Made by a program: the position numbers and the translations under genes. Of a stretch of 64,000 bases of DNA, positions 17,318 to 26,764 are shown in pieces. The notes under the pieces are model-generated. The model had not been told where the DNA came from, ran no database searches, and saw nothing but the letters and a program-made list of their open reading frames with translations. How positions within the stretch are numbered: position 1 is the first letter of the stretch; every line of letters begins with the position of its first letter. The DNA is taken from assembly GCA_021797555.1 (NCBI GenBank), contig JAJZZM010000004.1, positions 1 to 64,000 on the forward strand, in the 5' to 3' direction. This DNA is from Thermoplasmata archaeon (GTDB lineage: Archaea; Thermoplasmatota; Thermoplasmata; Thermoplasmatales; Thermoplasmataceae).

Positions 17318-19672
17318 TTAAAAAAAATCATCCAGTTTTGTCCCACCGGATTTGTTTTTATCCGAATCATTTTTGCCCGAATCAAACAAATCTGTAATTT
17401 TTGTCTGTGGATTCTTAAATATGCTTACCTCACTATCCAGGCTTTCCAGTACACGGTTTAATGTTTCCTGGAGCCTCTTTGAATAATATGTATAGTCAGG
17501 AGTATACTCAAACTTTTCTCCATCTATAAATGGTTCAACTTCCTGCGGGGTTTTATTTGCATTTGTGACTACCCATGAAACTTTCATTCCGGGTATAAAC
17601 ATCTCCCCCCTATCAATCATTTTCTTAGCAGCATTTACATTTGCCATTGATGATGCATTTTTATATGTTTTGAAATCCTTAACACTCCTGGATATAACTA
17701 AATCCTCTGTATCTATATCTCCAGATGAAACTTTTTTTATTAAATCCTCGGCGTATTTTTTTGCACCATCAACGTCTCTGGATAAAATTAAATCAAATAC
17801 CTTTTTTAATGCTTCACTTTGAAGATTAAATGAGTCTGTTCTCCTTGTTTCATAACCACGCACCAATATTTCCCCATTATTTTCCTCAGGATAAACAATT
17901 TTTCCGGCATATCTTTTTTTTGCGCCATGTGAAAATAACGGGTCCATTATTTTTTCAAATTCTAAAACCAAATTTTCCTTTTCTGATATTTCTGAGCTTA
18001 ATTTATTTCCAAATTCTATTGCCTCCTCAACTGTTTTTTTTCCTGATTCTATAAATATTGAATCTGTATCGCCATAAATTACCTTATGCCCATCATTTTC
18101 AAGGTCTGATATTATAGATGTTATTGTTTGCCTTGCAAATGCCGTGATTGCACTGCTAATTTCACGGTTAGTAAAACGGTAAAAGGTTGTGCCCAAAACA
18201 CCGTAGAATGTGTTCATTAAAACCTTTATTGCAGCCTGCAGGCCATTTAAATAATCATAATTATTTTTATCTGTTTTCATCTGTTTTTTTACTTCATCAC
18301 GGTTTTTCATTAGCTGATCCAGTATATCAGGGATAATGCCTTTTTTTACATCAGGTGATAAAAATCTTGCTCCGTTAGGTGCTTTAATTTTTCCTTCTTT
18401 GCTTAATGTTGTAAAACATATATTATATTTTATAATCATTGAAGGATACATGCTTTTAAAGTCAAGTACCACAATCATATCGTATAATCCCGGGTCCATT
18501 GTGTGTACATAACCGCCCTCATATGTTTCATTTCCAGACCTCCTTGAGCTCATTGGGACACCTATATTTTCCCTATCGGCACGCCTTATTAATATTGAAT
18601 CAACATATGTGCTTGTTCCGCCATTTGTTACATCGTCCAATGGAAGCATGGATACCGTTGATAAATATAAATTCCTGTCAAGGATCCTTATTTTTAAATA
18701 AATCATTAATGCCAGATATGAATCCTTGATGCAATATTTTATAACATCATCCCTTCTCTTTTCCCATTCATTTTCAATATCCAACCTGTTAACATTTTCT
18801 TTTCCCTCATTTAATAATAAATTTGATACAAAGTTCAATGATTCATGTTTTGGATGGAGCACCTTTTTAACTGCCCACCATGCATCATCTATTACCCTGC
18901 CATGGAGCCTCCAGAACTGATCCATGATACGCCTTGGAGGTAAAAAATCCCTGCCTGTATTAAAACTAATTTTATTTACTTTCATCCTTTCTTCTAATAA
19001 CGGTAAATCATATCCATCAATGTTATATCCGGTTATAATATCCGGGTCTTCTTTCTGTATTAATTCATTAAATCCTTTTAATATTGATCTCTCATCTGAA
19101 GACAGTTCCCCCTGGGTTATCTTGCCATTAAAATAAATTGAATAGCCAATAACAAATACCTCCCTTGTGCTTATTGAATTTTCAATATCAAATGATAATA
19201 TTTTTAGTTCTGGATTAAAGGAATCTGCATTTTCTATCCTGTTTATTTTAATTACTATATCTGTTGTATAATTTTTTTTCTCATCCTCTAATGGTTCACC
19301 ATCTATATTAACACTTGAACCCAAATTGAAATCGTAAATAAATCTATGATGGAATGGTATATCGGCTGCTAAAGCCTCACAGTTACAGATTTTTCTTAAT
19401 TCCGGAACTTTCCATGGCGATTGTATATAAAACCTTTTTACATTTACATAATCACCGTTTAAAAATAATCTTTTGTCCTCCATTCTTATAAATTCGGGAT
19501 TGCTTTTCATTTTATTTATGCAATCCTCATCAGGGTTTACGTAATCAAAATATGGTTTAAAGCCAAAATATAATGCTGTTACTGATTTGCCATCAGAACT
19601 TCTGCCAAAAAGTTCAACTGTAACATCACTCTGCCTGTATGATGCTGTAATGATTCTCATTTTTATATTCAT
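17318..19672 (-). CDS. polB: Family B DNA polymerase
   Basis: This is a replicative-type polymerase of 784 residues. The 3'-5' exonuclease carries SFDIENS (Exo I, about 160-166), ITGYNIDGYDLPLL (Exo II) and YCIKDSYLAL (Exo III). The polymerase has DFKSMYPSMI (motif A, about 402-411), LMNTFYGVLG (motif B) and YGDTDSIFIES (motif C, about 533-543), so both activities should be intact. The last residues, TKLDDFF, form a C-terminal PCNA-interacting peptide in which the usual first Gln is Thr. Translation may start at 19672 or four codons later; both are followed by the RIITASY strand. nadM lies upstream on the same strand, 35 bases away, so co-transcription is possible. Confidence 0.95.
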   Translation of the reverse strand: MNIKMRIITASYRQSDVTVELFGRSSDGKSVTALYFGFKPYFDYVNPDEDCINKMKSNPEFIRMEDKRLFLNGDYVNVKRFYIQSPWKVPELRKICNCEALAADIPFHHRFIYDFNLGSSVNIDGEPLEDEKKNYTTDIVIKINRIENADSFNPELKILSFDIENSISTREVFVIGYSIYFNGKITQGELSSDERSILKGFNELIQKEDPDIITGYNIDGYDLPLLEERMKVNKISFNTGRDFLPPRRIMDQFWRLHGRVIDDAWWAVKKVLHPKHESLNFVSNLLLNEGKENVNRLDIENEWEKRRDDVIKYCIKDSYLALMIYLKIRILDRNLYLSTVSMLPLDDVTNGGTSTYVDSILIRRADRENIGVPMSSRRSGNETYEGGYVHTMDPGLYDMIVVLDFKSMYPSMIIKYNICFTTLSKEGKIKAPNGARFLSPDVKKGIIPDILDQLMKNRDEVKKQMKTDKNNYDYLNGLQAAIKVLMNTFYGVLGTTFYRFTNREISSAITAFARQTITSIISDLENDGHKVIYGDTDSIFIESGKKTVEEAIEFGNKLSSEISEKENLVLEFEKIMDPLFSHGAKKRYAGKIVYPEENNGEILVRGYETRRTDSFNLQSEALKKVFDLILSRDVDGAKKYAEDLIKKVSSGDIDTEDLVISRSVKDFKTYKNASSMANVNAAKKMIDRGEMFIPGMKVSWVVTNANKTPQEVEPFIDGEKFEYTPDYTYYSKRLQETLNRVLESLDSEVSIFKNPQTKITDLFDSGKNDSDKNKSGGTKLDDFF

Positions 19673-19707
19673 TTAATTTTTTATATTTATGCAATATATA
19701 TATTTTG

Positions 19708-20226
19708 TTATGTAGGGTCTTCATCGGTTTTTGATAGATCTTTTAGCCTGTTAACCCCATCCAAATCATTTATTATGTTATAAACCGTTTCAGGAACTGC
19801 ACTTTTCCAGTCCTGGACATTTATCATTTTATTTCTTATTTTTGTGCCTGTCCATTCATTTCTATTGAACATTGGTGATGATAAAACCTCATAATTCTTT
19901 TCATAAAATAATCTTCTCACCAGTGGATTGTTTGTATAAACCCTTTCAAATGGTGGCGTTAACGATTCCACATGTGCAACCCACATAGGATTTGAATTTA
20001 CATCCTCTATTGGAACTATGTAATAATTTGATATATTATAATATTCTAATGTATTTAAAATCATTAAATACCTTTCACCTGCCGTAAATGGGTTCATAAG
20101 TGTGTGTGATAGCTGTGCACTGCCTATTCCTATAACAACATAATCATTTTCATTTAATATTTTTTTAATGATTTCTAAATGTCCCTTGTGAAAAGGCTGA
20201 AACCTGCCTATTATAAATGCTCTCAT
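19708..20226 (-). CDS. nadM: Nicotinamide-nucleotide adenylyltransferase, archaeal type
   Basis: NadM joins nicotinamide mononucleotide and ATP to make NAD. The 172-residue protein has the nucleotidyltransferase signature GRFQPFHKGHLE at residues 7-18, IGIGSAQLSHT in the middle and WTGTKIRNKM as the C-terminal ATP-phosphate motif, the order and size of archaeal NadM. The last residues (KTDEDPT) are an acidic tail of unknown role. The genes for nicotinamidase and nicotinate phosphoribosyltransferase, which feed the same coenzyme pool, are at 43240-44950. The long gap upstream (20227-20888) should hold its promoter. Confidence 0.93.
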   Translation of the reverse strand: MRAFIIGRFQPFHKGHLEIIKKILNENDYVVIGIGSAQLSHTLMNPFTAGERYLMILNTLEYYNISNYYIVPIEDVNSNPMWVAHVESLTPPFERVYTNNPLVRRLFYEKNYEVLSSPMFNRNEWTGTKIRNKMINVQDWKSAVPETVYNIINDLDGVNRLKDLSKTDEDPT

Positions 20227-20347
20227 TTAAGCATAATATTAATAATGTAAATAAATTTTTATGATAGGAAAATAATTTTTTAAATGTAATTTTAATAAAA
20301 GTAGAATTAATAATATAAAAATAATAATCCATTTTTCAATTGGGGTT

Positions 20348-20395
20348 AATAGTATTAATGGTCAATAGTATTAATGGTCAATAGTATCATTAGAC
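20348..20395. repeat. 16-bp tandem direct repeat, two exact units plus a degenerate third
   Basis: The unit AATAGTATTAATGGTC occurs exactly at 20348-20363 and 20364-20379, and a diverged third unit (AATAGTATCATTAGAC) follows at 20380-20395. It lies between nadM and the IS605 remnant. It could be replication slippage or a small regulatory array; there are no spacers, so it is not a CRISPR. Confidence 0.75.
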
Positions 20396-20667
20396 TAACA
20401 CATTAGACCACTAACTTCCATGTTAAAAAATATAAATCTCTACAGAACCAAATAAATATGGAATATTATCAAAAAGTGATAATGCAAATGTAACTAATGA
20501 CCTTATTTATTAATCATTAATATAACAATTAACATTATTTTTTTAAAAAAATATAACACTTGAAAAATTCTTATTTACAAATCAACATACCAGAAAGAAA
20601 GCCACTGAGTTTATGATGTGGATGAATTTCTGTGATAAATATATTTTAATAAGATTAATAATAAGAG

Positions 20668-20854
20668 AGATAATAGAAGCACTTAAATTAAGGCTTCAAC
20701 TCTTATAAATAAATACCTGCGGAGCGCTTAAGGGAATATACGCCTGTGGAGATTGATGCCTCTGCCCTTGAAGGATTAAATATAAGTACGTATGTAAGGA
20801 TAAGCATGGTTCATGAATCAGGAAGCCTCATCGCCTTGGCATGAGGTAGCTCAC
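20668..20854 (+). mobile_element. Internally deleted IS605-type remnant, copy 2
   Basis: The segment aligns with the element at the left window edge. The part around AATAGAAGCACTTAAA and GGCTTCAAC matches 383-425; about 225 bases corresponding to 430-655 are then missing, and the match resumes at ATACCTGCGG and runs to the end at GGTAGCTCAC (20854). The tail frame is still open and encodes a peptide close to the TnpB C-terminus (for example SMVHESGS). A bulged hairpin at 20826-20846 (CCTCAT/ATGAGG, GCC/GGC, unpaired C) is kept. The zinc ribbon is deleted, so no protein activity is expected. Confidence 0.75.
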
Positions 20855-20888
20855 AATTATACAACTCAACAATATATAAAAATTATTT

Positions 20889-22604
20889 TTATGTAACATA
20901 TATATAAGGTTCTGGTACATAAACTGCATGGTATGTTCCATTATATTGGATATATTCAGGGTATTCTGATTTATATAATGTGAAATTAAATGTGGCGCCT
21001 ACTCCATTTTTAGAATTTTGCAGGGTAATTGTATTGAATTCTGCATTTATATTGTTTGCAACAGAAATTGGCTGTGATGCCTGTTCAATTGCAACTCCTA
21101 ATGAACCTGCAGCTACAAGCAATGATGAGAAAGCCAGTGCATAACCTGCAGCACCACCAAGATCAAATGCTGGTGCACTTACACTCATAATTGCCAAATC
21201 CACACCCAAATCTCCTAAAAATAAATTTGCACCTGTTAAAACTCTATTTAATGTATTATATGCATCTGTATATGTTGTTACATTCAATGAAAATGTTGAT
21301 ATTGAATACATATCTCCTGCTTTTATGGTTTTATTTAATATTTTAGTATTGTTTTTTAATAAATATTGATAGAATCCCAATGCGTATATATATTCTCTTT
21401 GGGTTTTATTTTCTATGTTAAAGTTAACGTTTTGTATATTGGAACCGACACTTAATATCTTTAATGTTGCATATGGATTTCCATAATCTGTATGGTCTTC
21501 TGAATATGTTTTTGATGTTTTCTTTACTTCTTCTCCATTTTTATAATAACAGTAATAAACAGTATATTTATAATCTGTCACTGTAACCGGTCTATAATTT
21601 GTTATCTGCAATGTTGAATTTGGTATACCATAAATATTTGCAGGATTATTGTGCATAGTAACTAAAAATATATCATTTACAGATAAATCCGGACTAACGT
21701 ATGACGGTGTTGTTGATTGTACTGTATCAGTTTTGCTATACGTAGTCGTATCATTGAACTGAAAATTTACATTTTGACTTGAGTTGAATTCTGAAATTGA
21801 GTTGGAATATTCGGCATAGTCTGTATTGTTGTCTGTATCATTTAAATACATTATCTCTATAGGCAAATATGAATTATTATAGGTTGTCTGGTTTAATTCC
21901 TGTGTGTATGTATGATCATTGTTATAATCACATGCCTTTCTTTCACGAACACAGCAATGGCTTCCAGGACCCGGTGTTATATAATCGGGATTATTTGTAT
22001 TGTTTGTTGTGTTGTTTGAATTATTATATACATATGTTGGATTATTAATGTTAAAATATACATTTAATGAATAATTAAAATAATTATTGTTTATTATATT
22101 TAATGGATTATACAATATATTATTAAAATATGTATAAACATATGTTGTATTGTTGTTATTTATATATGTAAATGCATATACCTGCATTGATAAATCATTC
22201 TGATTTGCAATATAATTAACAATTTCATTGTTATCTGTTGATTTTATGTAATTATACCATTCACTGCTTATATTTTTTAATACAATTTTATTTAATGATA
22301 CTGTATAATTATTAAAGGGCAATGTTTCATTTAATAATTCTATATTATATTTATAAGTTTTATTTGTAAATCCATTATTTATTGATTTTGGATTTTCCAT
22401 GTATATAATTATATTATAATTTTTAGGTTTTGATTTATTGTTTATATTTCTAAAATATGGAATTAGATTAATCTTATAATTATTATTGTTATTATTATTT
22501 AAATTATTTGGTGAATTCATATAATAATGTATGCCAATAAATGATATTGATACCATTATTATAATAATAAATATTGAAATATACTTTTTATGTATATTTT
22601 CCAT
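20889..22604 (-). CDS. Asn-rich secreted or surface protein of unknown function
   Basis: I do not recognise this 571-residue protein. It starts MENIHKKY, followed by a hydrophobic helix (residues about 9-27), so it is exported or anchored. Next comes a run of seven Asn (near residue 37) and a long Asn/Thr/Tyr-rich, beta-type region with dozens of N-x-S/T sites. Residues around 215-225 contain a Cys cluster (SHCCVRERKAC) that could form disulfides outside the cell. Near the C-terminus is a hydrophobic Gly/Ala-rich segment of about 60 residues (TGANLFLGDLGVDLAIMSV onward), followed by a last beta segment. Cell-envelope protein or adhesin is an inference. A 16-bp palindrome lies upstream. Confidence 0.65.
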   Translation of the reverse strand: MENIHKKYISIFIIIIMVSISFIGIHYYMNSPNNLNNNNNNNYKINLIPYFRNINNKSKPKNYNIIIYMENPKSINNGFTNKTYKYNIELLNETLPFNNYTVSLNKIVLKNISSEWYNYIKSTDNNEIVNYIANQNDLSMQVYAFTYINNNNTTYVYTYFNNILYNPLNIINNNYFNYSLNVYFNINNPTYVYNNSNNTTNNTNNPDYITPGPGSHCCVRERKACDYNNDHTYTQELNQTTYNNSYLPIEIMYLNDTDNNTDYAEYSNSISEFNSSQNVNFQFNDTTTYSKTDTVQSTTPSYVSPDLSVNDIFLVTMHNNPANIYGIPNSTLQITNYRPVTVTDYKYTVYYCYYKNGEEVKKTSKTYSEDHTDYGNPYATLKILSVGSNIQNVNFNIENKTQREYIYALGFYQYLLKNNTKILNKTIKAGDMYSISTFSLNVTTYTDAYNTLNRVLTGANLFLGDLGVDLAIMSVSAPAFDLGGAAGYALAFSSLLVAAGSLGVAIEQASQPISVANNINAEFNTITLQNSKNGVGATFNFTLYKSEYPEYIQYNGTYHAVYVPEPYIYVT

Positions 22605-22642
22605 AATATCATAATAAATAATAATAATATATAAAATTTTCT

Positions 22643-22658
22643 ATAAGTTATAACTTAT
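22643..22658. promoter_or_regulatory. 16-bp perfect palindrome upstream of the Asn-rich gene
   Basis: ATAAGTTATAACTTAT reads the same on both strands and lies 39-54 bases before the start of the minus-strand gene at 22604. The half TTATAACTTATGA recurs at 24985-24997, close to the start of scpB. An operator is possible, but composition alone makes such palindromes fairly likely. Confidence 0.3.
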
Positions 22659-22777
22659 GATGCTATGAATTGAATATTATAATTTTATATCCCTATATTT
22701 ATTAAAACGAATTTACATATTATGTTATTAATTTAAAATATTTATATTAAATATAAATGCCTGTAGAAGCACTAAAT

Positions 22778-23209
22778 CTATCCTAAATTTATCCCATTGC
22801 TATTATTATAATGGCCTGATCTTTTTTCATAATTCTTTTCCGGTAATTTTATCTCATAAAAAACTATCTGAACAAATTTATATCCTTTTTTTAGTATTAT
22901 ATTATCGCCAAAATTATAAAATGTCATTGTTAAATTACCTTTATAACCCGAATCTACAAATCCAAATGATGAAAAAATACCTTTTCTTGAGTATTTTGAT
23001 TTTATATATAATGATGCAACTATATTATCAGGTAAATTTAATTTTTCTAAACTGGATATGAAAAATAGCTGATTTTTATTTATATTTTCATCAGTAATTT
23101 CACCTATTCTTAAATCATAGCCATTAGGTGTTAAACATTCATCATTGTAATTTTCTGAGATTAATAAATTATTTTTTATACAATTCTTTATTTCAATGTC
23201 ATTTAACAT
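22778..23209 (-). CDS. dut: dUTPase / dCTP deaminase-like family protein
   Basis: The 143-residue protein belongs to the trimeric dUTPase/dCTP deaminase family (COG0717 type). It has LTPNGYDLRIG, KSKYSRKGI (motif 2) and GFVDSGYKGNLT (motif 3, with the catalytic Asp of diphosphate hydrolysis). In dCTP deaminases the segment just after this motif supplies a catalytic Glu (L-E-I/L); here it is T-F, so deamination is unlikely and dUTP hydrolysis is the better guess. It overlaps the NCS1 permease gene by 11 bases, so the two form an operon concerned with pyrimidines. The protein is shorter than most dCTP deaminases (about 170-200 residues). Confidence 0.8.
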   Translation of the reverse strand: MLNDIEIKNCIKNNLLISENYNDECLTPNGYDLRIGEITDENINKNQLFFISSLEKLNLPDNIVASLYIKSKYSRKGIFSSFGFVDSGYKGNLTMTFYNFGDNIILKKGYKFVQIVFYEIKLPEKNYEKRSGHYNNSNGINLG

Positions 23210-24554
23210 TTTTTGTTATTTCTTTTTTGTTAATTATTTTTTTTATTAACGGATATAAAAGTAATGCGATTATAAATGATATATAATAACTTATATCAAC
23301 ACCACCTAAATATAATTTTGATATTATCCCCTCATATATAACTCCAGGGTCCATGAATGGTACTGATATTATTAATGCCATAAAATATGAAAAAATTCCT
23401 GGCCTGTTAAATCCAGGTATATTTTTAATATCAAATTTTTTATTTTTATTTATGATAAAGAAATCGGCTATCATTATACCCAGCCATGGAGTTATCCAGT
23501 AATCCAAAATAAATAAAAAGTCTTCATAAAATGCATAAAACTTTGAGTATGTTATTATAGCTAATATAACTGCAGCAACTATTCCTATAATAACTGCATT
23601 TATTCTTTTCATTTTTATTCCTGTTGTTTTTAAGGAAACAGAATTAGAGTATAGATTAATTGCATCCGCAGCTATGCCGCCTAAAAATATTGCAAATAAC
23701 CCTATAATGCCGTAGGACCCTAAAACAGATTTTAGGTCTATAGCAGGATTTCCTGATGGGTTAAATGACAGTATTGCGACAAATACTCCTGCTATTTCCG
23801 CCCATAATGATGCAATAAAGCCTCCTGAAAATGTATAAATAAATGTATTTTTTTCCTTATTATACCTTGAATAATCCCCTGCATATGGACCCCATGACAT
23901 TATATATGAAAATGATGTTGCCAGTGTTATTCCAAAGGCTATTCCAAAGCCGTAGTATGAAGGCTCATAATCATATATAAGTGGTAATTTAAATAATGAT
24001 GATACTATTATAAACAAAAACATTATTCCCAGAACTACTGACATTATTCTTTCAAAATAGGATATAATTTTTCTTCCTGAAGATGATATTATAAATATTA
24101 TAACTGCAAGAACTATAATGGACATTTCATAATATGGCACATGAAACGCCAATGTAAAGGCAAAAGCAGCTAAAACCAGATTAACTGTTAACCATCCTAA
24201 TGTATTTAACCACTGCAGGCCAGACATAAAAATGCCAAATTTGCTGCCAAATGATCTCCTGCCCGCAATCATCTGGGGCAAACCCGTTAATGGACCTGTT
24301 TTTGACATGTATGCTAGTAAAATAGATCCAAAAACATTGCCCAGAACTAATGCAAAAAATGTCATTGTTAGGCTTAAACCTAAAAGCACAGGTATAAATC
24401 CAATTGCAAAATCCCCTATTGTAAGGTTTGCAGCAAACCATAATGTAAATAACTCAGAGGATTTATGATTACGTTCATTCTCAGGAATCTCTATATTTTC
24501 GTATTCTTTAAAGTTATTTTTTGAATTATTTACGAACATATGTTCGTTTTTCAT
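23199..24554 (-). CDS. NCS1-family nucleobase permease (cytosine/purine/allantoin type)
   Basis: The 451-residue protein has a polar N-terminus of about 35 residues, then about twelve membrane helices. Family marks are FAANLTIGDFAIGF in helix 1, the GRRSFG loop, WLNTLGWLTVN in helix 3, and SWGPYAGDYSRY in the loop after helix 6. These place it in the nucleobase-cation symporter-1 family (CodB-like). The coupling to a dUTPase-like gene suggests a pyrimidine base substrate such as cytosine or uracil, but this is inference. The upstream gap to the next small ORF is short and A/T-rich. Confidence 0.88.
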   Translation of the reverse strand: MKNEHMFVNNSKNNFKEYENIEIPENERNHKSSELFTLWFAANLTIGDFAIGFIPVLLGLSLTMTFFALVLGNVFGSILLAYMSKTGPLTGLPQMIAGRRSFGSKFGIFMSGLQWLNTLGWLTVNLVLAAFAFTLAFHVPYYEMSIIVLAVIIFIISSSGRKIISYFERIMSVVLGIMFLFIIVSSLFKLPLIYDYEPSYYGFGIAFGITLATSFSYIMSWGPYAGDYSRYNKEKNTFIYTFSGGFIASLWAEIAGVFVAILSFNPSGNPAIDLKSVLGSYGIIGLFAIFLGGIAADAINLYSNSVSLKTTGIKMKRINAVIIGIVAAVILAIITYSKFYAFYEDFLFILDYWITPWLGIMIADFFIINKNKKFDIKNIPGFNRPGIFSYFMALIISVPFMDPGVIYEGIISKLYLGGVDISYYISFIIALLLYPLIKKIINKKEITKNVK

Positions 24555-24636
24555 ATTAGGTTAATTAATAATTATTATAAATATATTTTCAATTATATTT
24601 GTTTTAACTGTATTTTTATAATGTTTTTAATATTAA

Positions 24637-24873
24637 TTAATATAGGTTAGGTATACCTATTTTGGTAGAACCGCTGGGTGAAAATGCCGTTAACCCTGTT
24701 AAAATAGTATTATTATAGTTAAATTCCTGCGGTGTATTATTATATAAACAATATATTTTATATTCTGTATCGTATGTATTCACATTTTTTACAAATAATG
24801 AACTTGGGTTTATACAATAATCATCACCACAATGTGGCATCCACACGACTGAAGCCCTGTAATCCCTGCTCAT
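24637..24873 (-). CDS. Small hypothetical protein
   Basis: This is a 78-residue open frame that I do not recognise. It begins MSRDYRASVVWMPHCGDDYC, with two Cys that could bind metal or form a disulfide, and ends with a Gly/Ser-rich SPSGSTKIGIPNLY segment. A TATA-like AATATAAATATAG lies about 25 bases before the ATG, which fits the leaderless promoters of this genome. The composition is less A/T-rich than the flanking gaps. No neighbour suggests a role, and it may be a gene fragment. Confidence 0.4.
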   Translation of the reverse strand: MSRDYRASVVWMPHCGDDYCINPSSLFVKNVNTYDTEYKIYCLYNNTPQEFNYNNTILTGLTAFSPSGSTKIGIPNLY

Positions 24874-25007
24874 GGTACTAAAGTTTTACTATATTTATAT
24901 TGCATTTATAATATTTATAATGCAAAAATTTATAGATTATTATATAAATAATGAAATGAGTTCAATAGTTTCATAAAATTTAAATTATAACTTATGAATA
25001 CCATATA

Positions 25008-25487
25008 ATGGAAGAATTTACAAAAAAGGTAGAGGCGATTTTATATTCATCCAAAGGACCATTAAAGGTTTCTGATATAGCAGAATATTTAAATTCAGAT
25101 AATAATGCAGTTCTAAAATCCATTAAGGAAATAATAAAAAATTATGCGGAAATAAATAGTTCCTTAGCTGTAGGGCAGTTCGGAAACAAATATAAAATAA
25201 AATTGAATGATAATTTCAATGAACTGGTATCACCTTTTATTGATAGGGAATTCAATGATAAGGAATTATCTATGCTATCATATATTTATAAAAATCCAGA
25301 TGTTATCAACGGTGATTTAAGGGAAAAATTCGGTTATGATTATAAGGAATCACTGGATAATTTGAAAAAATTAAGGATGGTTTCATCAAAAAAATATAGA
25401 AATACAAATAAATATAATGTTACAAAAAATTTTTACATAAAATTTAATATAAACAAAAGAACTTTAAAAAAAGAGGAAATAAAATGA
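25008..25487 (+). CDS. scpB: Segregation and condensation protein B
   Basis: ScpB is a winged-helix partner of the SMC-ScpA complex in chromosome organisation. The 159-residue protein has the family opening KKVEAILYSSKGPLKVSDIA (first winged helix, residues about 6-50), a turn with SSLAVGQFGNKYKIKLN, and a second winged-helix part (ELSMLSYIYKNPDVINGDLR). The last 25 residues are basic. It ends 4 bases into purD (ATGA overlap), so the two are co-transcribed although their functions differ. No scpA or smc is in the window. Confidence 0.8.
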   Translation: MEEFTKKVEAILYSSKGPLKVSDIAEYLNSDNNAVLKSIKEIIKNYAEINSSLAVGQFGNKYKIKLNDNFNELVSPFIDREFNDKELSMLSYIYKNPDVINGDLREKFGYDYKESLDNLKKLRMVSSKKYRNTNKYNVTKNFYIKFNINKRTLKKEEIK

Positions 25488-26764
25488 ATGTTTTACTTAT
25501 TGGCAGTGGTGGAAGGGAGGATGCAGTTGCAAGAAAAATTGTTGAAAAGGATAATTTATACTCTGTGATAACCAATGAAAATCCGTCAATAATAGATTTA
25601 TCACAGGAGTATATTAAATATAATGAAAATAATTTCAACGAAATTATAAAATTTTCAAACGAAAATAAAATTGATATAGCTTTTGTAAGCCCGGATGAAA
25701 TTTTAAATACGGATCTTGTAAATATATTAAGAGAAAACCATATACCGGTTGCCTCACCAAGTAAAAAGGCCGCAATGATAGAAACATCCAAGGAGTATAT
25801 GAGATATATAATGGATAAATATAAAATAAAAGGAAACATTGAAAATAAAATAATAAACAATTATGATAGCTTAAATAAATTTTTTAATGGAAATGATGGA
25901 GAATATGCAATAAAGCCTATAGGATTGACCGGCGGCAAAGGAGTAAAGGTAATGGGTTTGCAGTTAAAAAATAGGGAAGAGGCAATAGATTATGCAAAAA
26001 CAATAATAAATAAAGATGGAAAAGTTTTAATTGAAAAACGTGAAACCGGTGAGGAATTTTCTATCCAGGCATTTTCAGATGGAAAAAATATTGTATATAT
26101 GCCTGTTGCACAGGATTATAAGAGGTTATATGAAGGCGACAATGGCCCAAATACCGGTGGCATGGGTTCAATTACAGATAAGAATCTCTCACTGCCATTT
26201 TTAAGCGATAAAACTGTAGAGGATGCAAAAAAAATTTTAAATGATATAATAACTTCAATGAGAAAGGAAGACAATGAATTCAAAGGAGTGATTTATGGCC
26301 AGTTCATGGCAACAGAAAATGGCGTTAAAGTAATAGAAATAAATTCAAGGCTTGCAGACCCTGAAGGCATTAATGTATTAACACTGTTGAAATCAAATAT
26401 AGTTGATATTTTCCTTGATATTTACAGCGGCACATTAAAAAACAATATAAAATTTGAGAATAAATCAACAGTTTTGAAATATATAGTTCCTCCGGGTTAT
26501 GGAATGGAGCCTGTTGAAACAGAATTAAGAATTAAGGATAATATAGAGAATAATAATTTTAAATTATACTATGCATCTGTTTCAGGTGAATTAACAAAGA
26601 TAAAAACAACAAAATCGAGGTCACTGGCATTGATAGGAATAGCAGATTCCATATATGAGGCATCTGATATAGTTGAAAGTAATTTAAAAAATATAACAGG
26701 CAATTATTATATAAGGCATGACATCGGAACAAGAAATATGATAGAAAATAAAATTAAACTTTAA
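25484..26764 (+). CDS. purD: Phosphoribosylamine-glycine ligase
   Basis: PurD makes glycinamide ribonucleotide, the second step of purine synthesis, using ATP. The 426-residue ATP-grasp enzyme begins MNVLLIGSGGREDAVARKI and has the PSKKAAMIETSKEY segment. The glycine-rich ATP lid is GLTGGKGVKVMG, GPNTGGMGS binds substrate, and NSRLADPEG holds metal-binding residues. All are in the usual order and the length is normal. The start overlaps scpB by 4 bases. The stop overlaps the convergent GTPase-like gene by 11 bases, leaving no intergenic terminator. Confidence 0.95.
   Translation: MNVLLIGSGGREDAVARKIVEKDNLYSVITNENPSIIDLSQEYIKYNENNFNEIIKFSNENKIDIAFVSPDEILNTDLVNILRENHIPVASPSKKAAMIETSKEYMRYIMDKYKIKGNIENKIINNYDSLNKFFNGNDGEYAIKPIGLTGGKGVKVMGLQLKNREEAIDYAKTIINKDGKVLIEKRETGEEFSIQAFSDGKNIVYMPVAQDYKRLYEGDNGPNTGGMGSITDKNLSLPFLSDKTVEDAKKILNDIITSMRKEDNEFKGVIYGQFMATENGVKVIEINSRLADPEGINVLTLLKSNIVDIFLDIYSGTLKNNIKFENKSTVLKYIVPPGYGMEPVETELRIKDNIENNNFKLYYASVSGELTKIKTTKSRSLALIGIADSIYEASDIVESNLKNITGNYYIRHDIGTRNMIENKIKL

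Larger units (their letters stand above)
20227..20888. other. Gene-free region with repeats and an IS remnant
   Basis: No convincing gene is visible in these 662 bases. The part nearest nadM (20227-20340) is A/T-rich and should contain its promoter. Three 16-bp tandem units lie at 20348-20395. From about 20668 to 20854 there is a shortened copy of the IS605-type element found at the left edge of the window. The segment in between (20396-20667) shows no gene or clear repeat. The region looks like a landing site for mobile DNA. Confidence 0.6.

Noticed and set aside
20348-20395. Tandem 16-bp units as a CRISPR array
   Set aside because: The units are directly adjacent without spacers and only two are exact.
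22643-22658. Palindrome as origin or integration site
   Set aside because: There is no initiator gene, iteron or second site nearby; at best it is an operator.
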